Below, piece by piece: positions 22,996 to 34,429 of a DNA stretch of 64,000 bases. The notes below the pieces were generated by a model, which searched no databases, was not told the DNA's origin, and worked only from the letters and a program-made list of their open reading frames with translations. Each line of letters opens with the position of its first letter. Within the stretch, counting starts at the first letter, position 1. Origin of the DNA: Ariolimax columbianus (lineage: Eukaryota > Mollusca > Gastropoda > Stylommatophora > Arionidae); contig JAVGWX010000019.1 in NCBI GenBank assembly GCA_036924085.1, positions 11,766,196 to 11,830,195 of the forward strand. Direction: 5' to 3'. A program made the translations under genes and the position numbers.

Positions 22996-24162
22996 TATCT
23001 GGTTGATCCTGCCAGTAGTCATATGCTTGTCTCAAAGATTAAGCCATGCATGTCTAAGTTCACACTGTCTCACGGTGAAACCGCGAATGGCTCATTAAAT
23101 CAGTCGAGGTTCCTTAGATGACACAATCCTACTTGGATAACTGTGGCAATTCTAGAGCTAATACATGCTTACCAATCTCCGACCCTCGCGGAAAGAGCGC
23201 TTTTATTAGTTCAAAACCAATCGTCGTTTCCCCTCGCGGGGTTGCGGCGTCCCCACTGGTGACTCTGGATAACTTTGTGCTGATCGCATGGCCTCATGTG
23301 CCGGCGACGCATCTTTCAAATGTCTGCCCTATCAAATGTCGATGGTACGTGACATGCCTACCATGTTTGTAACGGGTAACGGGGAATCAGGGTTCGATTC
23401 CGGAGAGGGAGCATGAGAAACGGCTACCACATCCAAGGAAGGCAGCAGGCGCGCAACTTACCCACTCCCGGCACGGGGAGGTAGTGACGAAAAATAACAA
23501 TACGGGACTCTTTCGAGGCCCCGTAATTGGAATGAGTACACTTTAAACCCTTTAACGAGGATCTATTGGAGGGCAAGTCTGGTGCCAGCAGCCGCGGTAA
23601 TTCCAGCTCCAATAGCGTATATTAAAGTTGTTGCAGTTAAAAAGCTCGTAGTTGGATCTCAGGCGCAGGCGGGCGGTCCGGCTCGCGCCGGTTCACTGCC
23701 CGTTGTCTCCTGCCCTACCGTCTGCCGGCTCTCTCCCACGGGTGCTCTTCGCTGAGCGTCCTGGGTGGCCGGCGCGTTTACTTTGAAAAAATTAGAGTGT
23801 TCAAAGCAGGCCTCGGCTGCCTGAATAATGGTGCATGGAATAATGGAATAGGACCTCGGTTCTATTTTGTTGGTTTTCGGAACTGGAGGTAATGATTAAC
23901 AGGGACAAACGGGGGCATTCGTATTGCGGCGTTAGAGGTGAAATTCTTGGATCGCCGCAAGACGAGCTACTGCGAAAGCATTTGTCAAGAATGTTTTCAT
24001 TAATCAAGCACGAAAGTCAGAGGCGCGAAGACGATCAGATACCGTCGAAGTTCTGACCATAAACGATGCCGACTAGCGATCCGCAGGAGTTGCTTCGATG
24101 ACTCTGCGGGCAGCTCCTGGGAAACCAAAGTGTTTGGGTTCCGGGGGAAGTATGGTTGCAAA

Positions 24163-24211
<49 letters not shown>

Positions 24212-24235
24212 GCGGCTTAATTTGACTCAACACGG
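22996..24235 (+). rRNA. 18S rRNA, 5' two-thirds (truncated)
   Basis: Starts TATCTGGTTGATCCTGCCAG and runs collinearly through universally conserved blocks: GTGCCAGCAGCCGCGGTAAT (about 23580), AGCTCGTAGTTGGATCT, GAGGTGAAATTCTTGGATCG (about 23935), ATAAACGATGCC (about 24060) and GAATTGACGGAAGGGCACCA (from about 24178). It stops matching just after TTTGACTCAACACGG. The last ~600 nt of 18S, ITS, 5.8S and 28S are absent. Only scattered differences from conserved positions are visible (for example GTCGAAGTTCTGACC), so the copy is young or was recently conserved. It cannot make a functional small-subunit rRNA. It joins directly to the LINE leader. Confidence 0.97.
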
Positions 24236-24735
24236 CCAACACTGAAATGATTGACATGCCGAGACCATTCTTCTGGGGTCTAATATTGAACTGGTGCTGG
24301 ACTTAGACCCTCAGAAACCATGGGTTATGCCCCCTGTGGCCCGGTTTTGTCTGCATCCAGTGTTTGATAAAGGAATTGACGGAAGAGCACTATCAGGAGT
24401 GAAGCCTGAGACCTAAGTTAACTAAACACGCCAATACTGCAGAATGACTATCAAAAAGTACACCTTCGTGGTGTCTAATAGAGAACATGTGCTGGAATTA
24501 GACCCTCGAAAATCGGGGACTACCCCCTAAGAAACTTGATGGTCTCGCTAAGGGAATTGACGGAAGGGCACCACCAGGTGTGGAACCTGCGGCTTAATTT
24601 GACTGAACACGCTAATACTGTAGAACAACTGACAAATCGAGAGCACTGCCGTCTGGGTCTAATAATGAACGTACGCTGGTATTAGACTCACGGACGACAA
24701 GTCAGCTCTCAAACACTCAAATGAAAGAACGCTAC
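24175..24735 (+). repeat. three 18S-like repeat units in LINE leader
   Basis: Three head-to-tail units of about 180-195 bp start at about 24176, 24371 and 24552. Each opens with the 18S segment GGAATTGACGGAAGGGCACC to TTTGACTCAACACG. The first is perfect 18S and belongs to the rRNA portion. The second is strongly degenerate (GGAAGAGCACTATCAGGAG) and the third mildly so (CACCAGGTGTGGAACCTGCG). After the core each continues AATACTGNAGAA, then GTCTAATA, GAAC, GTGCTGG, TTAGACCCTC-type sequence, which has only weak 18S resemblance. The last part recurs once more near 24825. Confidence 0.85.
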
Positions 24736-27700
24736 GGAAATCGTGTTTAACTCCGCAGAAACCGCAGATTTCAAATACCTGGTCATTGACAAACAAAAGC
24801 CCTCAATAAATTCGTCTGACCAAATAATGAACGGGTGCTGGAAATAGATCATCTGAAGACAGGTCAGTTTTACCCTATAAATGACAGGGCGATGCTACGG
24901 AAAACCAGCTCAAATCGAGAGGAGCCGCAGACACTTTGGTTCACGTACCAGGCTGATAAGCAAAGGGCGCGAGGCTACCATGTGGGGGATTACGGCCGAA
25001 CCCTTGTAAGCCGCAATCCCGCCCAAAATCTCAGCACCACTGCAATGGGAGGCTCCTACATGCTCGGGACCTGGGGCTTGCGCCCCAGCCCTATCAGGTA
25101 GAGCCACAGTAAGAGGTCCTTACCGCCCGCCAATCAAAGCGGGCGGACAACTGCTTGATACTCACCCTAAACGGCGATGGGGTGCGAAAACACCAACTAA
25201 AGACTTAGTACCTGGTCGGGGTGTCGAAAACAGTAGAGCAGCCACCTCACTGTGAACTGTCAAGACTCAACCACTGACCATGAGAGTTGTCCGCACACCA
25301 GGCGAACAACATCTCTGTGACATCACCAGGCTTGTCCTCTGGCTGAATGCACTCCGGCTACGATATCTACCTCTGTACGTTATCAGCCATATAACTATCA
25401 TACTGGACGCAGAAGAGATGCAGACCAGCGGACATTGCACACCTGCCCCACTGTGTCAACACCCTAGGTGGCGGGGAATGCTAGGGGTACCATCCCTGCA
25501 TAGAAGCCAAGAAAATAAAGGGAAAAAGAGATACCCCACTCACATGCAAATGCTACGTTCCTGGCAGGACGTGACGATCCTGGGACACAGACACACTGGA
25601 CTGCCTCTCTTCCGGGTAAACCAGTCCATCTCATATATCATCACATATCATCATTGCACCCTATAGACACGAGTAGTGAAGACTCGATAGTCTGGTAAGA
25701 CAACTTCCATAAGAGAGAAAACTCTGATCGTAAACAACTGCTGCCTTGCAGTTAGGCTGGGGACAGCCAAAGGCTAAGGAGGGCATCCCTACAGAAACGC
25801 CTGTTGAAATCGGATGCACGGGGCCGCAAGCCTAACAAAACAGTGCAACGTAAATCACAGTATGATGGCAGTACAACCTATTAGAAAAACGTATGGCGCT
25901 CATCCTGCGGAGTCCCGCCAGGCAGCGATAGTGCCGGGCCTCACGCCTCGAAGGGGCCCACCCTTGACTACTGGTGGTCACCCACCCATGTGTCGTGGAT
26001 TCAAGGCACATGGCTATGGGGCAACGTCTATTGGCCAAAACCTCAAGACCCTCAAAATACTACAGTGGAATGCGGAGGGAGTCATTAACAAAAAACTTTC
26101 CCTAACACACCACCTGCATGAAGGTAAGATTGACGTGGCTTGTATCCAGGAAACGCACCTCAACAATAACAATAAATTCTCAATCAGAGGATACCAGACC
26201 TTCCGTATAGATAGAGAAGGCCACAAAGGAGGGGTCCTGATACTGACCAGAAACAGCATACCGAGTAGCGCGGTACCTGTCAATCACACCGGACAAGCAG
26301 AAATTGTAGGAGTTGACATAATGGCTCAAGAGACGAAGCTCCGCATTTTCAATCTGTACGGACCACCAAACAGAGACCTATCGCTCTCGAGTATGGAGGT
26401 CAGAGACTCCAACTGCATAGTAGTTGGAGATTTCAACAGCCACTCGGAGAGATGGGGATACTCTGACACAGACAGCAGAGGTGACGAAGTGGAAGGTTGG
26501 GAGATAGATGCAAATCTCTCCCTAATCAATAGGCCGGAGGATAGCCCTAGCTTCTACTCAAGAACATGGCATACCACCTCGACTCCAGATTTGGCCTTCT
26601 CCACACAGGACATACACTATAAGATAGACCGCCAGGTGCTAAACCAACTGGCAGGTAGCGACCACAGGCCGATCAGGCTAACCATTGACATAGAAGTAGG
26701 CCCACAGGAAACAAAACCGCTCCCAAGTTGGAATTACAAACGAGCCGACTGGGACAGATTTGCAATCCTGACAGATGGGCTGTGGGAAACCATCAACACA
26801 CGAAACACCAAAATGAAGCCCATGGTAGAGAGCCTAAGCAAGGCAATAATGCAAGCCGCCACACCCTCAAAGCCGCCGCGGCGAAGTACAAACACACTCT
26901 CAAGCAAACAGCAAGAGAAAGCTGGAAAAATAAAACGGAAAGTCTAAACCTGGACAAAGAAGGGAACAAGCTATGGAAGCTAGTCAGAGCCATGAATGAC
27001 GAAACCCCGTCAAATAAACAAATTACTATCAAGCAAGGCGAGAACTTGATCACAGGTAAGAAAGCCGCAAACGCCTTTGTCGATCACTATGCCAGAGCAA
27101 ACCACATCGAGGTCCCTGCAGATAAGCATACAGACATTAGCGAAGAGCTAAAGGGACACGAAAACATAAATACGGCTCCTGAAGAGCACATGATGGCCAA
27201 ACTAACAATGCGCGAGATGGAAGAGGCTATGAGAACACTAAAGAAAAGGAAATCTCCCGGAAAAGACGGGATAACAAACGAAATGCTGATGAGGCTGGGC
27301 CAAACAGCGAAGAAGAAACTACTATCAGTCCTGAACAAAAGCTGGAAAAGGGGTATTGTACCCCAGGCATGGAAAGATGCAATACTGGTACCAGTACCAA
27401 AAACAGGAAAGGACAAAACAGATCCAAATGGATACAGGCCCATAAGCCTACTGAGCTGTGTCGGCAAGCTGATGGAACGGATGATAAACACCAGACTGAT
27501 GTGGCATCTGGAAGAAAAACGAATACTAATTCCACAGCAAGCCGGCTTTAGACAGCACAGATCCATTGAGGACCAGGTCATCCTCATAGCCCAGGAGATA
27601 GAAGATGCCTACCAGGCACAGAAACACACAGTAGCTGTTTGGGTGGATCTGGAAAAGGCATTTGACAAAGTCTGGAAAGATGGACTTAGAGTCAAGCTAA

Positions 27701-29616
27701 GAAGAAGTGATGTCTGTGGGAAGATGTACAAGTGGATCAACCACTACCTCAAACAAAGAACGGCCAGAGTCCAAATACAAGGGCAGATGAGCAAAAAGGT
27801 GACACTCGAGCAGGGAGTACCCCAAGGGGGAGTATTGTCACCCACACTCTTCCTGGTATATATAAACGATATTACAGAGAATATACCAAGAAGAGTCCAT
27901 AGCTCAATGTTTGCAGACGATCTGGCTATGTGGACCTCTGAAAAGAATCTCACCATAGCAAGAAATCGGATGCAGACGGCCCTAACATCGCTGGAAGAGT
28001 GGGCGAACTCATGGCTGGTCAAAATAAACGAGGAGAAAACCACGTGCACAATATTCTCGCTCTCATTAAAACCCCAAAGTACCAAATTAAGTCTAAATGG
28101 CAAAATCCTGCAGCCAAACGACAACCCAACTTATCTGGGAGTCACATTTGATCGGCGCATGACATGGAAAAGTCAGATTGAGAGAAACCGAATGAAAGCC
28201 AGAGAAAGAATGGCGATCATGAGGAAACTTGCTGGCACAAGCTGGGGAGCAGACGAAGGCATACTAAAGAAACTGTACACTGGAAGAGTGAGACCAGTTC
28301 TCGAGTATGGCATTGCGGCATGAACAACAGCAGCGAAGGCGAGCTTCGATAAAGTTAACAAACTTCAAAACCAAGCCATGAGAATTATAACAGGTGGCAT
28401 GAAGTCAACGCCAATTGTAGAACTTGAAAAGATTACAAAACTGCAATCCATGACCGATAGAAGAGACTGCAGAGCCCAGCTGCAGTCAGAGAAACTCCGA
28501 AGACTGAAGGACCATCCAATGTACCAGAGACTAAACAATCTGGGAAATGGGAAACTAAAGCGGAGAAACTTTGCAGAAATAGCCAAAGCAAAGATGCACG
28601 AAGATCCCATAAACGCACTAACAACACCAAAACCCATCACTACTGTACAAAAACCTACTTGGAGGCAAGATATATTTCCAGAGGTGGTAGAAAATATACC
28701 AGGTATTGCAAACAAAAACTGCCAGACTGAAAAAGAAAGGAGAGACACTACCCTAAGCTTCATAACGAAAAGCTACCCAAGCATGGACTGGACCCATGCA
28801 TACACCGACGGTTCTGTAACAAACACTACACAGAACGGAGGTGCAAGAGCATTCCTGAACCTACCAAATGGCAGAAAAATAACACTGTCATTCGCTACTG
28901 GTAAGTACACAAGCAATTTCAGAGCGGAGGCAGAGGCACTGAGGGCGGCAGTGGAAGAAATGGTAACACACAGTGAAAATGAGAGCCATATAGTACTGCT
29001 GACAGATGCTCTCGCCGTAGTCACAGCGCTAAAAAGCCAGAAAAACACTGAGCTTAATGACTTAAGAGCAGCACTCTGCAAACTGTGCCAGCAGTCCGCA
29101 CCAAAAAGGGTAGTGGTACAGTGGGTCCCGGCACACTGCAACATCCAAGGCAACGAGGAGGCAGACAGACTGGCAAAAGAAGGTGCAAGGCTACCACAAA
29201 CAGATACCAGTATGACGTACGAAGAGTCAAAACGGCTTATCAAAGCCAGATACATGACCAAATGGGAAACCGAACATACTGGTTACACCAAAAACGATGC
29301 CTATTACCAGTTGAACCGAAGAGAGCAGGTCGTTGTCTTCAGACTTCGCACTGGCCACAACAGACTGAGGTACCACCTATTCAACAAATTGAAGATAGGG
29401 TGTACCGACGAATGCCCGTGCGGTACTGGTAAAATGACCACTGAACATCTGCTGCAGAAATGCCCGACATACGAGGATCAGAGAGAGCAGATGTGACCAT
29501 TGCCAGTGGAACTGCAAGACAAGCTCTATGGTAGTGGCGAGAGTCTCAGGATGACCGCCGCTTTTTTCGAAAAAATTATGGTTACTGTCTGACTGTGTAC
29601 GCAGAAGAAGAAGAAG
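24236..29616 (+). mobile_element. near full-length GAA-tail LINE (I-group-like)
   Basis: A non-LTR retrotransposon of about 5.4 kb: leader with 18S-like units, a ~1 kb leader region without a recognisable gag-like ORF, then one polyprotein frame with APE-type endonuclease, reverse transcriptase, RNase H and a C-terminal zinc knuckle, a 3' UTR of only some 10 bp and a GAA-repeat tail at 29603-29618. The domain order matches the I group (I/Nimb-like) by established knowledge; exact clade needs a tree. The leader at about 25520-25850 resembles the non-autonomous element at 54970-55337 and includes the core TCGGATGCAC. At least four truncated relatives are in this window (20358, 37216, 39968 and, from a sister subfamily, 42916). 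Confidence 0.9.
25814..29592 (+). pseudogene. LINE polyprotein (EN-RT-RNase H), inactivated
   Basis: Endonuclease signatures: QWNAEG (about 26064), IQETHL with the catalytic Glu (26147), VVGDFNSH (26422) and SDHRPI (26657). One frameshift lies at about 26840-26890. RT signatures: VWVDLEKAFDKVW (27640), PQGGVLSPTLF (27822) and FADDLAM (27910), with Phe where Tyr is commoner. RNase H: YTDGS (28801), FRAEAEALRAA, LLTDALA and NEEADRLAKEG, supplying the D-E-D-D residues. Zinc knuckle: CTDECPCGTGKMTTEHLLQK then C (29401). Two in-frame TGA stops at 28321 and 29494 both fit Trp TGG to TGA changes; truncated copies keep Trp at the second. One frameshift plus two stops in ~3.8 kb indicates a dead but not ancient copy. 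Confidence 0.93.
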
Positions 29617-30555
29617 AAACGTTTCCAGGAAAATCTCATTTCTGAACAAGAATTATTAGAAGTGTTTTTACATGTCAAAATAAATAAAAATTGCAATTTG
29701 ATACGTTCTTATGGTCCAACAAAAAAGAACTAGCTGTCGAAATACACAACACCAGCAGAGCATGCAATCAGTTTCTACGTTTGCGAATGTCTTTATTTAC
29801 ATATGAGTCACAAGTTGAGCACTAGATTTGTTGTGACCGAAGATCAGTTAATTTATTCTCACTTTGCAGAAGATGGATGATGATTTTGTTCGAGAACAAC
29901 AGTCCCATTTTAATCTTGTCTTTGTCTTTTCACATTGATATTATTGTTTATAATTTCAAGACTGTTTTCTGGGATGCACATGGATGATTCGATTATTAAC
30001 TAGATGCTGTTAATAGTATCCAAACCTGAAACATAAAGGTCAGAATTCTAATTTTAAAATATTCTAATATCAGGAGTTATTTGTAAATGTGATATGCTTA
30101 ATAGTGTTTAAAAAAACGAGTTAATTGTGTAAATCTGAATAATTATGTAAAAAAAACAAAACTGTAGTATTCATCAAATCCGATATACTCATGTCGTGCA
30201 ACTGTAGTTTGTAAATATTACAACATTAATATAACACATGATCAGCTGTAAATCTGAAGATATAACGTCACAAAATCAGACTTATTTAGTTTTTAAATAT
30301 GATAAAATAACGAAACACAATTGCAGCTGGTAACATTTAAAGTAACGTCACAAAATCTGAATTATTTAACTTAACGTCTTTATACTGGTTTAGAAGACCC
30401 TGCAGAGTCTGTATACAACCAGTTACATTTACATCACCTTGCTCTAAAAGCTATGCGCATCTAGTTTATTCTTAAATGCATTAACTGTCCCTGCCTCCAC
30501 TACCTTCCCTGGCAATGCATTCCAAGCAGACACCACTCTCTGACTAAAAAAATAT
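29617..30555. repeat. 939-bp direct repeat, right copy (A2)
   Basis: Second copy of 21429-22367. It begins immediately after the GAA tail of the LINE (GAAGAAGAAAC then GTTTCC). Its right part is the 3' end of the minus-strand CR1-like element, which continues uninterrupted past 30555, so A2 with its right flank represents original locus sequence. Confidence 0.97.
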
Positions 30556-32683
30556 TTCCTTATATCTAACCTGGACCTCTCTTTAGTCAGCTTGTAGCTA
30601 TGCCCTCGTGTTATTGTAGGTGGCTGTATTTTAAAAAAACTTGTTATAGTTTAATTTATCGATTCCTCTGATCATCTTATAAACCTGTATTAAGTCACCA
30701 CGAATTTTTCTCTCTTCGAGGCACTGTAGGCCGGTATTTATGAGTCGTTCCTCATAACTGTAATTCTGAAATCCCACTATCATCTTTGTCGCTCTTTTTT
30801 GTATTCTTTCTAGCATGTTAATGTCCCCTCTATGATACGGACTCAGAACATGTACACAGTACTCCAATCTAGGTCTAACTAAAGCTTTATACAGTTTGAC
30901 GATCACTTCCTTGCTCCTATGTTTAATATTTCTTTTTATCATATGTAACATTGCATTTGCCTTTTTCACTGCTACCTTAACTTGCTCACTCACCTTTCCT
31001 GTATGATCTATTATAACCCCTAGGTCCCTTTCCTCATCTATCTTTCTAATATTGTTTTCTCCCATTCTGTAATTATGTTCCATATTGGATCTACCCATGT
31101 GGATGACTGTATATTTATCTACATTAAACTCCATTTGCCAGCTTACAGACCATTCTCGAATTGTATATAAATCCGACATCAATATATCCACTTCCGCTTT
31201 AGATGAGACACTACTGCATAGTTTTGTGTCATCAGCAAATTTTGCAATCATGGATCTCATATCAATGTCCTAGGGGACGGCGTGGCCTAGTGGTTAAGTG
31301 GCACGGCTCACAACCAGAAGGTGCTGGGTTCGATCCCCATCACAGCACCGGCCGTTACCCCGGGGAAGCAAACCCTTAGAAAATGCAGGAGGAAGCAGAC
31401 CCTTACATAAAATGCATGCTGAAGTCGGATGCACTGGGCCGACAGGCGCAAAATAAAAACCACAGTGTAACGCACACACGCCTTGGGGAATAGATAAATA
31501 AGGCGAACGCAAAAAAAAAATAAAAATAAAAAAAATATCAATGTCCAAATCATTTATATATATCAAGAACAAAATTGGTCCCAAAACCGAGCCCTGTGGC
31601 ACACCACTTTTCACTTCACTCCACTCAGAGTAATCCTTATTTATGCCCACCTTCTGCCTTCTTCCCGTTGACCAATTTTCAATCCATTTGGCAACTTCCC
31701 CGCCTATTCCATGTGATTTTAACTTTCGAAATAATTTTTGATGAGGTACTCTATCAAAGGCCTTTGCAAAGTCTAGATAAATAACATCCACTGGCTCCCC
31801 TTTATCTATGATTTTAGTAACCTCCTCCATGAATTCTAATAGATTTGTTAAGCATGATCTCCCTCTAGTAAACCCATGCTGACTATTTCTAATTAGATTA
31901 CATTTTTCTAAATGCATTACAATGTTTTCTTTGATTATTGACTCTAACAATTTACAGACTATGCTCGTTAAACTTAAATTTGCTGGATCTGATTTTTTGC
32001 CTTTTTGAATACTTTTTTGATCACTCCTGCATCTTTCTAATCCCGTGGAACAATCCCTTTTGTAAGTGATTGAGAACATAATATAGCCAATGGTTTTGCT
32101 AGTTGGTCTCTAATTTCAAACAGCAATTTTGGGTGAATACCATCTTGACCTGGACATTTATTCACTTTCAACCCCTCCAATTTTTAAAAAACCATTTCCT
32201 CTGTAATACAGTTTGATCTTAATCCCGCTGTATCCATGTCTCTTTGAAAAATATCTATAGGATCTGGGATCTCGGAGCAGTCCTCCTTTGTGAAGACTGT
32301 GCCAAAGTACTGATTGAGCAGATTAGCAGCCTCCCTATTCTCACTTATTATTTTCCCAGTACTGTCTATGAGAGGGCCTACTTTGTCTTTCGTTCTTTGT
32401 TTATTTCTAACATAAGAAAAGAAGCTTTTACTGTCAGTCTTGATCCTCTGAGCAAGTTTTTTTTCAAAGTCTATTTTTGCAGTTTAATTCGCTTTCTGAG
32501 ATATGTTCTGCTTGTCCAAATATTTTACATATGTTTCTTTTTATTTACCTGCCTCTATATATTTTTTCCATGCTTTATTTTTTGCTCTTCTACATTTCAC
32601 TACAAATCTAGTTATCCACTTTTTACGCTTGGGGTTTACCTCCCTACATGGAACACATTCCTCTTTTAGCGTTTCTAGAACTG
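30369..32683 (-). mobile_element. CR1-like LINE, 5'-truncated, SINE inside
   Basis: Minus-strand non-LTR element. The 5' edge encodes the endonuclease-RT linker (CREVNPKRKKWITRF, KNKAWKKYIEAGK). The RT follows with VIYLDFAKAFDRVPHQ, SGVPQGSVLGPILFLIYIND and, beyond the SINE, FADDTKL. The C-terminus has RIQKRATKMIVGFQNYSYEE and RGDLIQVYKMIRG. Removing the SINE and one duplication restores one open frame across the RT core, so the SINE is a late insertion; earlier parts contain stops. The 3' end is AGTATAAAGACGTTAAGTTA-like. It is flanked by ~78-bp near-identical direct repeats (30290-30368 and 32684-32760). Confidence 0.88.
31271..31534 (+). mobile_element. complete tRNA-derived SINE
   Basis: Nearly identical to 7626-7886: same A and B boxes, same core GTCGGATGCACTGGGCCGAC, A-rich tail. 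Flanked by the 12-bp duplication ATATCAATGTCC at 31259-31270 and 31535-31546. It interrupts the CR1-like RT just before its FADD motif. The near identity between two unlinked copies suggests recent activity. Confidence 0.95.
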
Positions 32684-32825
32684 TTTTTAAATATGATAAA
32701 ATAACGAAACCAATTGCAGCTTGTAACATATAAAGTAACGTCACAAAATCAGAATTATATAGTTTTTAAATATGCTACAATAACGAAACACAATTGCAGC
32801 TTGTAACATATGATAAAGTAATGTT
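32684..32825. repeat. ~75-bp AT-rich tandem units
   Basis: Two units starting TTTTTAAATATG, related to the sequence left of the CR1 element (30290-30368) and to the adjacent part of the 939-bp repeat. Either the CR1-like element landed in a small tandem array or the outer units are its target-site duplication. Confidence 0.6.
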
Positions 32826-33505
32826 GCAAAATTGCATTTTGAAACAACTGATATAGTAATGTCCAAACAATCCTAAGAAGTGGTTTCTAAGAGCTGAAGA
32901 AATATTATCCAAAGAGGCATACGACGTTGTTTCAAAAGTTGATGTAGTAATGTCCAGTATATAGTTGAACGCAAATTGTAGATCTGATCAAATAATGTAT
33001 AGAAATGATAGACAGCAGTACGTAATATAGATCTGAAATTCTAGGATATATGTTGTAATAATAGTTCAAAATTATAGGATGCAGATTTAAAATCATGCAT
33101 ACAGAAAATAATTACCCATTACAGGAGACAGAATGGCATATAGTCAAAAAACGACACGTCTATTTGAAGAATAAAAATAAGGTGATTCGAAAATGGGAAT
33201 AATATATGAGGTCAAATCCTTTGTTGCAACAAGACAAGACAGAGAAAGAAAACAAATAATTATCGTTGCATGTAAAGAGCCATCGACGTGAACACATAGA
33301 AACAGACGTGGTCAGTTTGATGTTATCTTTGTCACTCTAGGAGTTATCATATTTGTATCTTAGGCATACAGACGTCAAATTAAAGATTTTAAGATTGGAT
33401 TGTCAGCGTGACGTTATTTCTATCTCCGTTTAGATTGCTTCGAATTTTGGTAAAAGTAATAGTCAAATGATCTTTATGCACTCCCGAAATATGTAACCTT
33501 TACTA
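32826..33505. other. AT-rich spacer, no gene seen
   Basis: No open frame, repeat or RNA signal I can support. Confidence 0.4.
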
Positions 33506-33507
33506 CA

Positions 33508-34238
33508 AGGCGTGTTTAAACAAAACCGGACCAAATTGCAACAAGTGAACATACGTACGATGTGCATGATTACGTCACTTCTTGTGTAAACAGCAAATAC
33601 CAACCGTCAAGTTTGCAAAATTTAATTATCCACCGACTCAAAGTTTCCTAAGTAGACCGATGCAAGCATGGCGGATGTGATACGGATTCCGTCCAGAGTT
33701 TATCAGCCAGCGGTGATTCAGTTTCTAACAGCTGAAGGATGTCAACCAGTTGACATGCATCGCATAATGCAGGCAGTGTATGGTGACAAAAGTGTGTTGT
33801 AGACAACAGCGAAGAGCTGGACAACGATGTTTAAAGAAGGACGTGAGTTAACGCAAAAATATGTCTCAGAAGATCTTTCGGTAATTCACGTATTTCTTTA
33901 AACATCCTTGTCCAGTTCTTAACTTTTGTCTACGACACACTTTTGTCACCATACACTGCCTGCATTCTGAGATGAATGTAAACTGGTTGACATCCTTCAG
34001 CTGTTAGAAATCGATCCACCGCTCGCTGATCAACTCTGGACGGATTCCGTATCACATTCGCAATGTTTTCAACTGTTTGCTGAGGAAATTATGAGTCAGA
34101 GGATAATGACATTTTGCAAACTTGACGGTTGGTATGTGCTGTTTACATAAAAAGTGACGTCATAATGTGCGCATCGTACGTATGCCCACTTGCTACAGTT
34201 TAGTCCGGTTTCATTTGAACACGTCACTTAACTTTTTG
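33508..34238. mobile_element. palindromic mariner-like relic (head-to-head)
   Basis: Two inverted copies, each ~365 bp, of the 5' end of a mariner-like element meet near 33890. The left arm (plus) reads the transposase N-terminus ADVIRIPSRVYQPAVIQFLT, then AEGCQP and MQAVYGD, a stop, and SWTTMFKEGRELTQ. The right arm is its reverse complement with many substitutions. Both outer ends carry a terminal-repeat-like GTGTTYAAAYRAAACCGGAC, followed by conserved non-coding sequence (ACATACGTACGATG and its counterpart). No catalytic domain is present, so it cannot transpose on its own; the shape is that of a MITE-like fold-back derivative. Confidence 0.85.
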
Positions 34239-34429
34239 ATAAAAAAGCAGTTGTCAGTCTGAGATGTGTCATCTCTGTATCAATATGTGCCAATCTTCCT
34301 CGTCGTTTGCGTCTGCTACTCAACATTAGCATCTAAATAAAGAAGTTGACAGCATTGAGTTATTGGTACATCCATTGCATGTATACTTGAATCGTACAGG
34401 TAAGGGTTATATGCCTTGAATTAACAGCT

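Noticed and set aside
22379..23372. Several 65-119 residue plus-strand frames
   Set aside because: They lie in ETS and 18S rRNA sequence; open by GC content.
22996..24235. Functional rDNA unit
   Set aside because: 18S stops after two-thirds and is joined to a LINE; no ITS, 5.8S or 28S in the window.
24835..25666. Gag-like ORF1 of the LINE
   Set aside because: Two frames of 88 and 128 residues lack zinc knuckles or RRM-like motifs and are separated by stops; treated as leader.
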